A stretch of 64,000 bases of DNA. Origin: Alistipes senegalensis JC50. GTDB lineage: Bacteria; Bacteroidota; Bacteroidia; Bacteroidales; Rikenellaceae. Location: the NCBI RefSeq assembly GCF_025145645.1, contig NZ_CP102252.1, positions 3,100,001 to 3,164,000 of the forward strand, read 5' to 3'. Shown in pieces: positions 8,277 to 16,177 of this stretch. Position numbers and translations under genes: made by a program. The notes under the pieces are model-generated. The model saw only the letters and a program-made list of their open reading frames with translations, ran no database searches and was not told the DNA's origin. Position 1 is the first letter of the stretch. The number at the start of each line of letters is the position of its first letter.

Positions 8277-9503
8277 TTACTTATGTGATCTCCGTTTTTT
8301 TCGCCGTTGTATCAGCCGTTGCTGTTCTTCATAAGCCCGCGTGTCGGCCAAATCCAATACCGTATCGACAATGCCAGAAATAGGATTGGCGGCATGGTTT
8401 TGCTCTTCGTGTTTCTGTTCCGCTTGTCGTTCTGCAACCTGCCGCACCTCTTTCGGAGCCGGATACAATTCGTTGAAGACATTCGCCGAAAACTCTTTGC
8501 CCAATACCGACCCGTTGGCAACGATACCTTTGTTATGGTCAATGAAAGTCACGCCATAGATTCTGCCGACCGGGTTGATGCGAAAGATCGCGTCGATGTT
8601 CTCCGCTTTGAGCAACTGCCGAAACTCGTCCCGTGTATTGTTCGGACTCATAGCATCTTTGACCGTTTGCCGCAGCTGGTCGAGTGTGCCTTCTTTTTTC
8701 AGTTTTATTTTCGAGTTTTCATAATACCTTTGAAGGGCTTTATAACCTACATCTTTCCCTATTTTGCTCGATTTGAACGGCGTGCCGATTCCATATCCGT
8801 CGTCGGTCAGGGCACCGTAGATAATCCCCGCATAATTTCTGCCGTCGATAGTTCCCGTACGTTCTTCGACCGAAATATTGAAGCGTTCCAGCAGCGTGCG
8901 AAACTCTCCGTAGGACGAGCATTTGTAATTTCGCAGGCACGACCGGACGACGGACGAGATCCGTTGCTTGACATTCCCCTCGGGATAATTCACTTTCCGC
9001 AGGCCCTCCCTGTCCGTCAGTTCCTGCCCCTTGACACTCGGCTGCAGGCCGTATTTACACTCCAGATCACGCAATATCTCCATCGAACGTCGGGCCTCGA
9101 AATCATGCGGGAGTTTGCGGCCCTGCTCATCGACGCGCAGCGACACGATATGGAGATGCTCTCTGGAAATGTCCTTGTGCTTGAAAACGATATAAGGCTG
9201 TTCGCCGTAACCCATGCGTTCCATGTACTCACAGGCGATTTTCCGGAGCTGTTCGTCTGTCAGCCTGTCCTCCGGTGAAGGGTTCAGCGAGGCATGGAAA
9301 ACCGTGTTCGTAGTCCTGCGGTTGGCTTCGAGGTACGGCATGAAGCTCTCCATGCAGACGTCAATATCAAGGCGTCCGCATTTATCGTATGGTTCGAGCA
9401 TCTTCTGCCAAAGCAGCACCTCGGCTTCATCCTTATCCACTTTCTCCTTATTGTAGTATAACGCTCCACCGGGCGAGGAGCCCGATCTTATATTCGCAAC
9501 CAT
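8277..9503 (-). CDS. mobB: MobB-type relaxase of the mobilizable element
   Basis: This 408-residue relaxase nicks the transfer origin and leads single-stranded DNA into the recipient. It begins MVANIRSGSSPGGALYYNKEKV. The family motifs follow: HASLNPSPEDRLTDEQL, then FKHKDISREHLHIVSLRVDEQGRK with the HxH metal-binding region (about residues 108-125). The C-terminal third ends in a very basic tail (RRKKRRSHK). The gene overlaps mobA by 16 bp, so translation is probably coupled. It is a clear relative of the relaxase at 29537-30829 and of the remnant at 736-868, but the two full copies differ widely in sequence. Confidence 0.9.
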   Translation of the reverse strand: MVANIRSGSSPGGALYYNKEKVDKDEAEVLLWQKMLEPYDKCGRLDIDVCMESFMPYLEANRRTTNTVFHASLNPSPEDRLTDEQLRKIACEYMERMGYGEQPYIVFKHKDISREHLHIVSLRVDEQGRKLPHDFEARRSMEILRDLECKYGLQPSVKGQELTDREGLRKVNYPEGNVKQRISSVVRSCLRNYKCSSYGEFRTLLERFNISVEERTGTIDGRNYAGIIYGALTDDGYGIGTPFKSSKIGKDVGYKALQRYYENSKIKLKKEGTLDQLRQTVKDAMSPNNTRDEFRQLLKAENIDAIFRINPVGRIYGVTFIDHNKGIVANGSVLGKEFSANVFNELYPAPKEVRQVAERQAEQKHEEQNHAANPISGIVDTVLDLADTRAYEEQQRLIQRRKKRRSHK

Positions 9504-9907
9504 TCCTTAGCCTGTTTTGTGAGGTTCAGAATCTCGATGCTCAGGGCCTTCAACTCGCGGGTTCGCTGCTCCAGCATAGCGATCTGATGCGGGATAGCAA
9601 CGTTAGAAAAGTGCGCGTTGATGGCTTTTACAATCTGGTTATAGTTGTTCCCGAGCTTTTGAAATTGGAAATAAAAGTCATTCAGACGGGCAATAAACTG
9701 CACTTTCGAAGGGTCGCGTTTAACGACAACGAACTCCTCGCCGAAGATGCGTTTTACGATAAATCGGCTGCGGTTATGCTCCAATCCCGCCTTACAAAGC
9801 ATCTGCTTAAAGCGGATATTCTCTTCCGTGGTGAGTTTGAAATTATACCTGTGGATTCTGGGATCTGTCGTTGTCGGGCGTCCGATCCTCTTTTTTGTGG
9901 TTGTCAT
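9488..9907 (-). CDS. mobA: MobA-like relaxosome accessory protein
   Basis: This 139-residue protein assists the relaxase at oriT. It starts MTTTKKRIGRPTTTDPRIHRY, with a basic N-terminus, followed by the helical core FKQMLCKAGLEHNRSRFIVKRIFG. The conserved NYNQIVKAIN motif lies at about residues 91-100, with leucine-rich helices at the end. It is the intact homologue of the MobA of the conjugative element (30814-31239). The two align without gaps across the in-frame TGA found there, which makes this copy a useful reference. The promoter and oriT-like hairpins lie directly upstream at 9924-10005. Confidence 0.85.
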   Translation of the reverse strand: MTTTKKRIGRPTTTDPRIHRYNFKLTTEENIRFKQMLCKAGLEHNRSRFIVKRIFGEEFVVVKRDPSKVQFIARLNDFYFQFQKLGNNYNQIVKAINAHFSNVAIPHQIAMLEQRTRELKALSIEILNLTKQAKEWLRI

Positions 9908-9923
9908 CAGTCTGGTAGTTTAA

Positions 9924-10005
9924 GTGGCGTGACTCGGGAACGCCACCCGGCCTCGCAGAGCGAGCACCTTTCGTATGCCGAAAAACTTTTCGGCATACAA
10001 AGGTA
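9924..10005 (-). other. oriT: Putative oriT with mobA promoter
   Basis: A hairpin with arms GTGGCGT (9924-9930) and ACGCCAC (9940-9946) has the loop GACTCGGGA. A second perfect hairpin, GTATGCCGAAAA (9973-9984) with TTTTCGGCATAC (9987-9998), is nested in wider arms AGCGAGC/GCTCGCT. Next to it TACCTTTG on the minus strand (9998-10005) is a -7 box for mobA. The same layout with the same loop core lies upstream of the other mobA at 31258-31447, which supports a transfer origin. The nick site is not known. The gap 10006-10364 shows no gene. Confidence 0.65.
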
Positions 10006-10364
10006 CAGCTCGCTGTTTCTTTGCAGAAACAAAAATCCGCGCCGGAGAATTTCTATCGAAAGTTTGAAAACTCCTCCGTTACGGCTTCCGGGGACGGGTC
10101 GGTTCCCGGTGCAATATTACAACCGTCCGGGCGCAAAAAAAAGCCATCGGTGCGGACTGGAGCGGTCGTGAGCGGACATCGGAACCGAGGTATTTCAGTC
10201 GGTTGTATCTTGCAGCATGAAAGGTCGGTTTTCTTATTCCGGTCATTATCCCGATATAAACCGCATGAAACGGAAAACGGTATTTTGAATGGTTTAAAAC
10301 ATAAAACCGGACATACACGCTTTACGACAGTATAGCTAACAATCAATCTCAAAAACGTTGCACC

Positions 10365-10883
10365 ATGGATTCATTGAAAGAAACAGACAAACCTGCACCC
10401 AATCCTTCTAAACATCCCCGTATCGAAGTCGACGAGGAGCTGATGCGTCAGATGATCGCCGGACAGGCCCCTTTGGATTCGAAAGTCGTCCGCAGGATTC
10501 CCGAACCGGAAGAGGAAGATACGGACACTCCTGAGGGAAACACATCGGAAACGGTATCCGGAGTATCGGCACCGACTGCTGAAAAAACAGACGTCGGCAC
10601 CCAAACGACTCCCGTAAAGGAGTCTTCCGGATTCCGGCGTAAAAAGATCGCGCTGCCGGATTTCGAACGCACGTTCTTCGCGTCGGTGGATTACCGTAAC
10701 CGCTCGGCGATCTATGTCAGTACCCGAACCAAGCACAAAGTGTCGGAAATACTCCACCTGTTGGGTGATGACACGACAAGGCTTACGGCTTTGGCCGACA
10801 ATATGCTGCGCTTCGTAATCGCAATTTACAGCGACGAGCTGAATTATCTCCACGAAAAAAAGAACAACAGACGACCGTTTTGA
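10365..10883 (+). CDS. DUF3408 domain protein
   Basis: This 172-residue protein is found next to mobilization genes in Bacteroidetes elements. The first 95 residues are acidic and low in complexity (EVDEELMRQMIAGQAPLDSK, then a Thr/Glu-rich linker). The C-terminal domain (about 105-165: RSAIYVSTRTKHKVSEILHLL and a helix with LTALADNMLRFVIAIY) is the DUF3408 core, probably ribbon-helix-helix-like and DNA-binding. It is a homologue of the traB-position protein at 32587-32970. It is transcribed away from mobA across the oriT region, so it could regulate the divergent promoters. Confidence 0.8.
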   Translation: MDSLKETDKPAPNPSKHPRIEVDEELMRQMIAGQAPLDSKVVRRIPEPEEEDTDTPEGNTSETVSGVSAPTAEKTDVGTQTTPVKESSGFRRKKIALPDFERTFFASVDYRNRSAIYVSTRTKHKVSEILHLLGDDTTRLTALADNMLRFVIAIYSDELNYLHEKKNNRRPF

Positions 10884-11005
10884 ACAGGCAATGCAATGAC
10901 CGGTTACTTCGGGCTTCTGATATGCGTGCTGCGGAGCAGCCGCCCGTTGGGTAGCGTCCGGGGCGCAGAAAGTCGCCTATTCCGACGGTAGCGGCCAGCA
11001 AAATG

Positions 11006-11074
11006 CCGGAGATGGAAATCCGCAAGGCTCGCCTTTCGGGCGATTCGCATGGCCTTGCGGATTTTCAGCTCCGG
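11006..11074. repeat. Long inverted repeat between the DUF3408 gene and the integrase
   Basis: The arms at 11006-11028 and 11052-11074 (23 nt each, few mismatches) share CCGCAAGGC/GCCTTGCGG cores, and the loop carries a smaller GCTCGCC/GGGCGAT hairpin. It could be a bidirectional terminator for the converging genes, although no long T-run is seen, or a structured DNA site. The rest of 10884-11139 shows no gene. Confidence 0.6.
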
Positions 11075-11139
11075 TGTTTAATTCCCTGCCGGCGGAAATA
11101 GGGAATATTAGATATACGATATTCCGGGATAACGCCGGG

Positions 11140-12369
11140 TTATTGCGCAATCTTGAAGACGCTGTCGAGTTTTTCGCTCAACGCCGCCATATCCTGCCCG
11201 ATTTTGTCATTGGTAATTTGGGCGTAGATTTGGGTCGTGGTGATATGTTTATGTCCCAGCATCTTGCTGACCGTTTCCAGAGGTACGCCCTGCGTAAGCG
11301 TGACCGTTGTGGCAAAGGTATGCCGCGCCATGTGGATCGTCGGGTTGAACGACAGACCAGCATGTCTGGCAACATGACGTAACGACATGTTCAGTGTTTT
11401 ATAAGTGCCTTTAAGCGGAAAAACCTTCTTGCTTGTGCGATATGTATCCTTATAACGCTTGTAGAGCATTTCAGCGACGGGAAGGAGCTTGACACGGAAC
11501 TGCGTACCCGTCTTTTGCCGTTTGTCGATGATCCAATGATCCCCGTTGTCGTCCGTGTGAATATCGGCGTGAGTCAGCTTTGCAACGTCCGAATGGCTCA
11601 GGCCCGTAAAGGCGCAGAAAACGAAGACATCCCGGTTGATGCCTGTTCGGTAGTTGGGAAGTTCGACGTCCATGACGGCCTGCAATTCCGAAGCGGACAA
11701 ATAGCGTCGTTCGGCGTATTGGGGTCTGACATGGAACCCCGCGAAAGGATCGACAGAAATCCAGCCGTTCTTATACGCCGTGTAGGTCATCAGACGCAGT
11801 TTCTTGACTCCGGCACAGATCGTCCCGGAAGCAAGCCCCTTTACCGTAGAGAGGTAGACGACGAACTTTTCGATAAAATCCCGCTTCAGCTCTTTGAAAG
11901 GAATGTCCTTGACGTGGTATTCGTATTCGAGGAAAGCGGCGAGACGCCTGCGACGCAGACAGTAATCCTCGTAGGTGGAATAGGCGCGGTCTTTGCCCAC
12001 ACGTTTGAGAAAGCCTGCGAGGTATTCGTCAAAAGTCTGCAACAGCAGGCGGCAGTCGTCACCCATACCGAGGAAGGCGTTGCGAACCTTTTCGGCCGTG
12101 ACATACGAATCACGGTCGCAGAGGCGTTGGTATTGCTTGCCGATATTGGTCTTGATATTTTCCAGCTTCTCGTTGATGCGCTGCGATTCGAGGCTCTTAC
12201 CTGCCGCCTTGTTCGCTTTGGCATCCCAGAGAGAAGAACGAACGGTGAGTTTGCAGCTGAACTGCGACATCGTGCCGTTGATGGTGATACGGCCCATAAT
12301 GGGAACCTGACCCGATTTCTCGGCTTGCCTTTTCACATAGAAAAGGACTTTGAAAGTGCTGCGTTGCAT
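11140..12369 (-). CDS. int: Tyrosine recombinase (integrase) of the mobilizable element
   Basis: This 409-residue integrase inserts and excises the element. It has an N-terminal arm-binding region (1-80), a SAM-like core-binding domain (about 105-200, with DEYLAGFLKRVGKDRAYSTYEDY), and the catalytic domain. Box II is HMARHTFATTVTLTQG, followed by LGHKHITTTQIYAQI with the nucleophile Tyr. Box I reads TGLSHSDV, with Ser in place of the usual Arg. As I remember, the CTnDOT integrase IntDOT has the same change and remains active. The gene lies at the kduD-side end of the element. A decayed copy of its N-terminal part is at 869-1082. Confidence 0.92.
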   Translation of the reverse strand: MQRSTFKVLFYVKRQAEKSGQVPIMGRITINGTMSQFSCKLTVRSSLWDAKANKAAGKSLESQRINEKLENIKTNIGKQYQRLCDRDSYVTAEKVRNAFLGMGDDCRLLLQTFDEYLAGFLKRVGKDRAYSTYEDYCLRRRRLAAFLEYEYHVKDIPFKELKRDFIEKFVVYLSTVKGLASGTICAGVKKLRLMTYTAYKNGWISVDPFAGFHVRPQYAERRYLSASELQAVMDVELPNYRTGINRDVFVFCAFTGLSHSDVAKLTHADIHTDDNGDHWIIDKRQKTGTQFRVKLLPVAEMLYKRYKDTYRTSKKVFPLKGTYKTLNMSLRHVARHAGLSFNPTIHMARHTFATTVTLTQGVPLETVSKMLGHKHITTTQIYAQITNDKIGQDMAALSEKLDSVFKIAQ

Positions 12370-12373
12370 AATA

Positions 12374-12597
12374 ACTTGAACTTTTGGATGGGTTAAACGT
12401 AAATGTCAAGTTATTTGTTATGCGGAAATTCGATGCAACGAACTGAAAACAAATGCCTTAAATGCAAATCAAAGCATTTCGGGCAGGTAACGGATAAGTA
12501 ACATAACTTACCGTCAAACCTGCCCGATTCTGCAATTTTATTGCTCGGAACACATGCAGAACAAAGAATTAAATACCTGTAAACAAGATATTTACTA
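12374..12597. other. Integrase-proximal end of the mobilizable element
   Basis: This noncoding end contains a stem-loop, GGGCAGGT (12481-12488) with ACCTGCCC (12518-12525), which is kept in the remnant copy at 1186-1231. With the IS removed the sequence resumes at 13620 and resembles the remnant up to about 13641, near TTTTCTGCATATTCG. The attachment site is probably there. The exact core cannot be fixed without an empty site. Confidence 0.55.
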
Positions 12598-13619
12598 ACC
12601 CGTTGGTTGAATTAAAATAAAGCATCTTTAACAAGACCAATTTTACGATGGTTACAGAAGTTGATGTATTGCAGCACGGTCATAGCAGCGATTTTTGCGG
12701 CAGTACGTGTAAACAGTCCGCCTGTCTGCTTTGCATAATTGCGTACCATCATGAATTGGTCGTTAAGTTGAGAGAAAACGGTTTCGATTCGCTTCCTGAA
12801 ACGCCTGTAAGCCCACGAAGGATTTCTCCAATTCTTTTGGTTCAAGCGATACGGGACTTCAAGCTTGATATGAGCCGTTTCGAAAAGGTCTTGTTGCACC
12901 TCAGCACTTAAATACCCCTTATCTCCAAGCATAAGACAGTCGTGATAATCCCACTTTGCATCATCCAGATAATGTATATCATGAACATTTGCAGCCGTTA
13001 TATCATAAGAGTGAATAACACCACTTATTCCACAGATAGCGTGGAGCTTATACCCATAGTAATACATTTGTTGGGAGGCGCAAAAGCCTTTGGAAGGTGC
13101 GCTTTGCGGATTATCATTTCCCATAACGCAACGCTTGGCTCGTGCCAGCTGGCATACTTTGACAGGCTTGGAGTCTATCACAAAGACATTTTCCCCACCG
13201 TCTATGCTCTTGGCAATATCCCTGCGGATGTCTTCTGCAAGACAAGCCGTGAGTTTGCGACGGACGTTGAACTGTCTTCTGGATATAAGGTTAGGGATAT
13301 GTTCGGGAGATTCAGCCAATCTCTTAAAGAGGTTGTTCTCGCTGTCATAACCGAATGCTTCGGCTGTAAGAGAAAGAGCTATAACTTCCAAATCAGAAAA
13401 GGTGGGAATAACTCCACGGCGAGATACATTGCCATGTTCATTTACACGATTTCCTGCAAATTTCTTGCAGATGTCGTTGATTTTTGTGAATTTTTCGATG
13501 AAGTTGTGCATACGACGGTTTGAACTCAATAGTTTGGATGCTATTAAGTTACTAAAAACCAGAAATATGCACAACCTTTCATTTGTCATTTTACTAACTT
13601 TTTAATTCAACCAACGGGT
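12598..13619 (-). mobile_element. IS982-family insertion sequence, complete, with 7-bp target duplication
   Basis: The perfect terminal inverted repeats are ACCCGTTGGTTGAATTAAAA at 12598-12617 and its complement at 13600-13619. TTTACTA is duplicated on both sides (12591-12597 and 13620-13626). The total length is 1022 bp. Perfect ends and an intact transposase point to a recent insertion. It lies between the integrase promoter region and the element boundary. Confidence 0.93.
12612..13589 (-). CDS. IS982-family DDE transposase
   Basis: This 325-residue transposase cuts and joins the IS ends. I see VFVIDSKPVKVCQLARAKR with the first catalytic Asp, a long central domain with GYKLHAICG and HDIHYLDDAKWDYHDCLMLGDKGYLS containing the second Asp, and RRFRKRIETVFSQLNDQF with the Glu. 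The order and spacing fit IS982-type DDE enzymes. IS982 proteins are often near 300 residues, so the true start may be the internal Met of MHNFIEKFTKI, 26 codons downstream of the ATG at 13589. The gene fills almost the whole IS and shows no frameshift. Confidence 0.92.
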   Translation of the reverse strand: MTNERLCIFLVFSNLIASKLLSSNRRMHNFIEKFTKINDICKKFAGNRVNEHGNVSRRGVIPTFSDLEVIALSLTAEAFGYDSENNLFKRLAESPEHIPNLISRRQFNVRRKLTACLAEDIRRDIAKSIDGGENVFVIDSKPVKVCQLARAKRCVMGNDNPQSAPSKGFCASQQMYYYGYKLHAICGISGVIHSYDITAANVHDIHYLDDAKWDYHDCLMLGDKGYLSAEVQQDLFETAHIKLEVPYRLNQKNWRNPSWAYRRFRKRIETVFSQLNDQFMMVRNYAKQTGGLFTRTAAKIAAMTVLQYINFCNHRKIGLVKDALF

Positions 13620-13702
13620 TTTACTATTTTCTGCATATTCGATTACCTACAACACCCCGGCTCATTGCTGCAGGGGCTTTTTCGTCGGGTCGGAAGTCCG
13701 GC

Positions 13703-14497
13703 CTACTGCGGCTGTTTGCCGATGTAGGCCAGGATGCCGCCGTCCACGTAGAGGATGTGGCCGTTGACGAAGTCCGAGGCGTCCGACGCAAGGAACACGG
13801 CGGGACCCATCAGGTCTTCGGGCGTTCCCCAGCGGGCCGCGGGGGTTTTGGCCACGATGAACGAGTCGAACGGATGGCGCGAACCGTCGGCCTGACGCTC
13901 GCGCAGCGGAGCGGTCTGGGGCGTTGCGATGTAGCCCGGGCCGATGCCGTTGCACTGGATGTTGTATTCGCCGTACTCCGAAGCGATGTTGCGGGTCAGC
14001 ATCTTCAGACCGCCCTTGGCTGCGGCGTATGCCGACACGGTCTCGCGGCCCAGCTCCGACATCATCGAGCAGATGTTGATGATCTTGCCGTGGCCCTTCT
14101 TGATCATCGAGGGGATGACGGCCTTCGAGACGATGAACGGACCGTTGAGGTCGATGTCGATCACCTGGCGGAACTCCGCGGCGGTCATTTCGACCATCGG
14201 GATGCGCTTGATGATGCCGGCGTTGTTGACGAGGATGTCCACCACGCCGACCTCCTTTTCGATCTGCGCTATCATGGCGTTCACCTGCTCCTCGTTGGTC
14301 ACGTCGCAGACGTAGCCTTTGGCCTCGATGCCCTCGGCCTTGTAGGCGGCCAGACCTTTGTCCACCAGCTCCTGTTTGATGTCGTTGAAGACGATCTTAG
14401 CGCCCTGGCGTGCGAAAGCCGTAGCCAGCGCGAATCCGATGCCGTAAGAGGCGCCCGTCACGAGCGCGACCTTACCTTCCAAAGAAAAGTTTACCAT
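13703..14497 (-). CDS. kduD: 2-dehydro-3-deoxy-D-gluconate 5-dehydrogenase (KduD)
   Basis: This 264-residue short-chain dehydrogenase interconverts 2,5-diketo-3-deoxygluconate and 2-keto-3-deoxygluconate with NAD(H), the step after KduI in breakdown of unsaturated uronates from pectin or glycosaminoglycans. Visible motifs are the nucleotide-binding GASYGIG (15-21), NNAG (91-94), the catalytic Ser144 region, and Tyr157-x3-Lys161 in SAYAAAKGG. The C-terminus carries the usual DASDFVNGHILYVDGG. It follows kduI on the same strand after an unusually long 320-nt gap rich in repeats. The sequence is GC-rich and looks chromosomal. Confidence 0.93.
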   Translation of the reverse strand: MVNFSLEGKVALVTGASYGIGFALATAFARQGAKIVFNDIKQELVDKGLAAYKAEGIEAKGYVCDVTNEEQVNAMIAQIEKEVGVVDILVNNAGIIKRIPMVEMTAAEFRQVIDIDLNGPFIVSKAVIPSMIKKGHGKIINICSMMSELGRETVSAYAAAKGGLKMLTRNIASEYGEYNIQCNGIGPGYIATPQTAPLRERQADGSRHPFDSFIVAKTPAARWGTPEDLMGPAVFLASDASDFVNGHILYVDGGILAYIGKQPQ

Positions 14498-14579
14498 AAG
14501 ATTATCGTATTGTTTGAGAAATTATTAGTTGTCACTGCATTTCTGCCGGTTGTATTCGCGGTGTTCCACCGCGTATTCA

Positions 14580-14730
14580 AATCTGACCCACCCCCAAACC
14601 CCCGCCTCAGGCAGGGGCTTATCGCATGCGACCGGGATTTCACCTGGAATGCGGATGGACGATTCTTGACTTTTTCGCAACCGGTTCCCATAAAGTCCCC
14701 CTTCTCAAAGGGGGATTTTAGGGGGATTGT
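14580..14730. repeat. GC-rich hairpin repeats between kduI and kduD
   Basis: Two hairpins are visible: GCCT/AGGC with flanking C and G runs near 14589-14618, and CCCCCTT/AAGGGGG near 14697-14716, followed by a partial repeat of GGGGGATT. They look like small dispersed intergenic repeats. I see no reading frame and no promoter here. Confidence 0.6.
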
Positions 14731-14739
14731 CTGTATTGG

Positions 14740-14849
14740 GGACTTTCGAAAATAACAGACCGGCGATGCGGGGCGTTGTCCTGTTGACGGTCCGGGTTAC
14801 TGAAAATCCCCGGATGAATTATTTCAGGTCTGTTATTTTCGAAAAGTCC
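14740..14849. repeat. Inverted copy of the kduI 3' end
   Basis: The arms at 14740-14761 and 14827-14849 match over 22-23 nt with one 1-nt indel. The right arm encodes the last codons of KduI (DFSKITD), so the left arm is an inverted duplicate of coding sequence placed after the gene. In the mRNA it would fold into a long stem enclosing the kduI stop codon. Confidence 0.85.
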
Positions 14850-15661
14850 TGATCGCCGTAGTCGAGGTTCTCGCCGCCCATGCCCCAGATGAAGGTGTAG
14901 TTGTGGGTCGCTGCGGCGCTGTGGATCGACCATTCGGGCGACAGCACGGCCTGGTCGCCCTTCATCCAGATGTGGCGCGTCTCCTCGACCTCGCCCATCA
15001 GGTGGCACACGGCATGCTCCTCGGGGACCTCGAAATAGAAATAGGCTTCCATGCGGCGCGAGTGCACGTGCGCGGGCATCGTGTTCCACACGCTGCCGGG
15101 CAGCAGCTCGGTCATGCCCATCTGCAACTGGCAGGTCGGCAGCACCTGGTTGACGATCATTTTGTTGATATTACGGTCGTTCGATCCTTCGAGCGAGCCC
15201 ATGTGAGCCACCACGGCGTCGGCTTTCGTGACCTTCTTGTCGGGGTAGTTGCGGTGGGCCGTCGTGGAGTTGAAATAGAATTTCGCGGGATTCTTGGCGT
15301 CCTTGCTCTCGAAGGTCACCTCGCGGTCGCCCGAACCGAGGTAGAGGGCCTCCTTGTAGCCGAGTTCGAACACCGAGTCGCCGGCCTTCACCACGCCGGG
15401 GCCTCCGACGTTGAAAATACCCATCTCGCGGCGGGTGAGGAAGAAGGGGGCTTTCAGCGGGTCGATGGCTTCGAGGCGGAGCGTCTCGGCGACGGGCATC
15501 GCGCCGCCGACGATCATCCGGTCGTACATCGAGTAGACCATGTTGACCTCGTCGGCCGAGAATACCTTCTCGATCAGGAAATCGCGGCGCAGGCGCGCCG
15601 TGTCGTAACTTTTCGCATCCTGGGGGTGCGCCGCATAGCGGATTTCGTAGTTGGTTTTCAT
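14819..15661 (-). CDS. kduI: 5-dehydro-4-deoxy-D-glucuronate isomerase (KduI)
   Basis: This 280-residue cupin isomerase converts 4-deoxy-L-threo-5-hexosulose uronate to 2,5-diketo-3-deoxygluconate, feeding KduD. The metal ligands can be read: His198 and His200 in PAHVHSRR, Glu205 in MEAYFYF and His247 in WSIHSAA, matching the known E. coli enzyme layout. The length agrees with the family (about 278). It is preceded by a promoter with two palindromic operators. The last codons lie in one arm of a long inverted repeat with the downstream spacer. It probably forms an operon with kduD, and originally perhaps with the MFS gene at 1-595. Confidence 0.95.
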   Translation of the reverse strand: MKTNYEIRYAAHPQDAKSYDTARLRRDFLIEKVFSADEVNMVYSMYDRMIVGGAMPVAETLRLEAIDPLKAPFFLTRREMGIFNVGGPGVVKAGDSVFELGYKEALYLGSGDREVTFESKDAKNPAKFYFNSTTAHRNYPDKKVTKADAVVAHMGSLEGSNDRNINKMIVNQVLPTCQLQMGMTELLPGSVWNTMPAHVHSRRMEAYFYFEVPEEHAVCHLMGEVEETRHIWMKGDQAVLSPEWSIHSAAATHNYTFIWGMGGENLDYGDQDFSKITDLK

Positions 15662-15722
15662 ATAAGTCGCTAAATTTTAGTTTGTTGCACTCGTTTTGAC
15701 TGGGGTTGGCGTCGGCCGTCTA

Positions 15723-15785
15723 AATTGGTTCGCCAATTCCATCCTTGCAAAGATACGAAAAAAATCCGGAATTGGTTTGCCAAAA
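15723..15785 (-). promoter_or_regulatory. kduI promoter with two UxuR/ExuR-like operators
   Basis: The palindromes AATTGGTTCGCCAATT (15723-15738) and AATTGGTTTGCCAA (15770-15783) flank a minus-strand -7 box TATCTTTG (complement of 15748-15755). Their arms match the TTGGT...CCAA operators known for GntR-family uronate repressors. One covers the -33 region and the other the early transcribed region, which suits repression. No regulator gene is in the window. Confidence 0.65.
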
Positions 15786-15870
15786 TGCGGATTTTATCTG
15801 CTGTCTCCGTCCGGTTCCGGTCCGTGGGCCGGAAAAATGCGGTCCTCCCGCACGGCTGACTGTTTTTGAG

Positions 15871-15902
15871 ATACCGTTCTGTAAATCAGAACGGTATTTT
15901 TA
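15871..15902 (+). terminator. Terminator-like hairpin
   Basis: ATACCGTTCTG (15871-15881) pairs perfectly with CAGAACGGTAT (15887-15897), followed by a T-run. No plus-strand gene precedes it. It may protect the kduI promoter region or mark the left flank of the conjugative element. Between it and 16178 I see only the next terminator. Confidence 0.7.
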
Positions 15903-16048
15903 TTGAAAAGAGGAAGGGTTACGAATTGGTGACGGAAGTCTTACATTCTATTGCACCCTTATACAATAAATCTAAGAACTCACGACAAAGATAGTTAAAA
16001 TATTCTACATAAGCAAATTAACGAATATTAAAGCATTAAATCTTATTT

Positions 16049-16078
16049 AAGCATATCCAACTCGGATATGCTTTTTTT
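16049..16078 (+). terminator. Terminator-like hairpin left of the conjugative element
   Basis: AAGCATATCC (16049-16058) pairs with GGATATGCTT (16064-16073), followed by a T-run. It lies about 100 nt before the first element gene and likely blocks read-through into it. Confidence 0.7.
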
Positions 16079-16177
16079 GTGCTACGAACGGGTTGATTAT
16101 TTAGTTGCCTGTTTTAACTAAATTATTGCTATCGGGATGTTTCCTATCATTGCATCGTCTAACCATCGATCATTGTA

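Larger units (their letters stand above)
1325..13641. mobile_element. Integrative mobilizable element with cargo (approximate limits)
   Basis: The limits are inferred from the end-like sequence shared at about 1325 and 13641, in direct orientation. The inner parts are the cargo 1721-7902, the mob module 8277-9907, oriT, the DUF3408 gene and the integrase. The element has no type IV secretion genes, so it needs a helper such as the conjugative element at 16178-46900. It sits between an MFS gene and kduD, which share strand and operator type. Confidence 0.5.
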
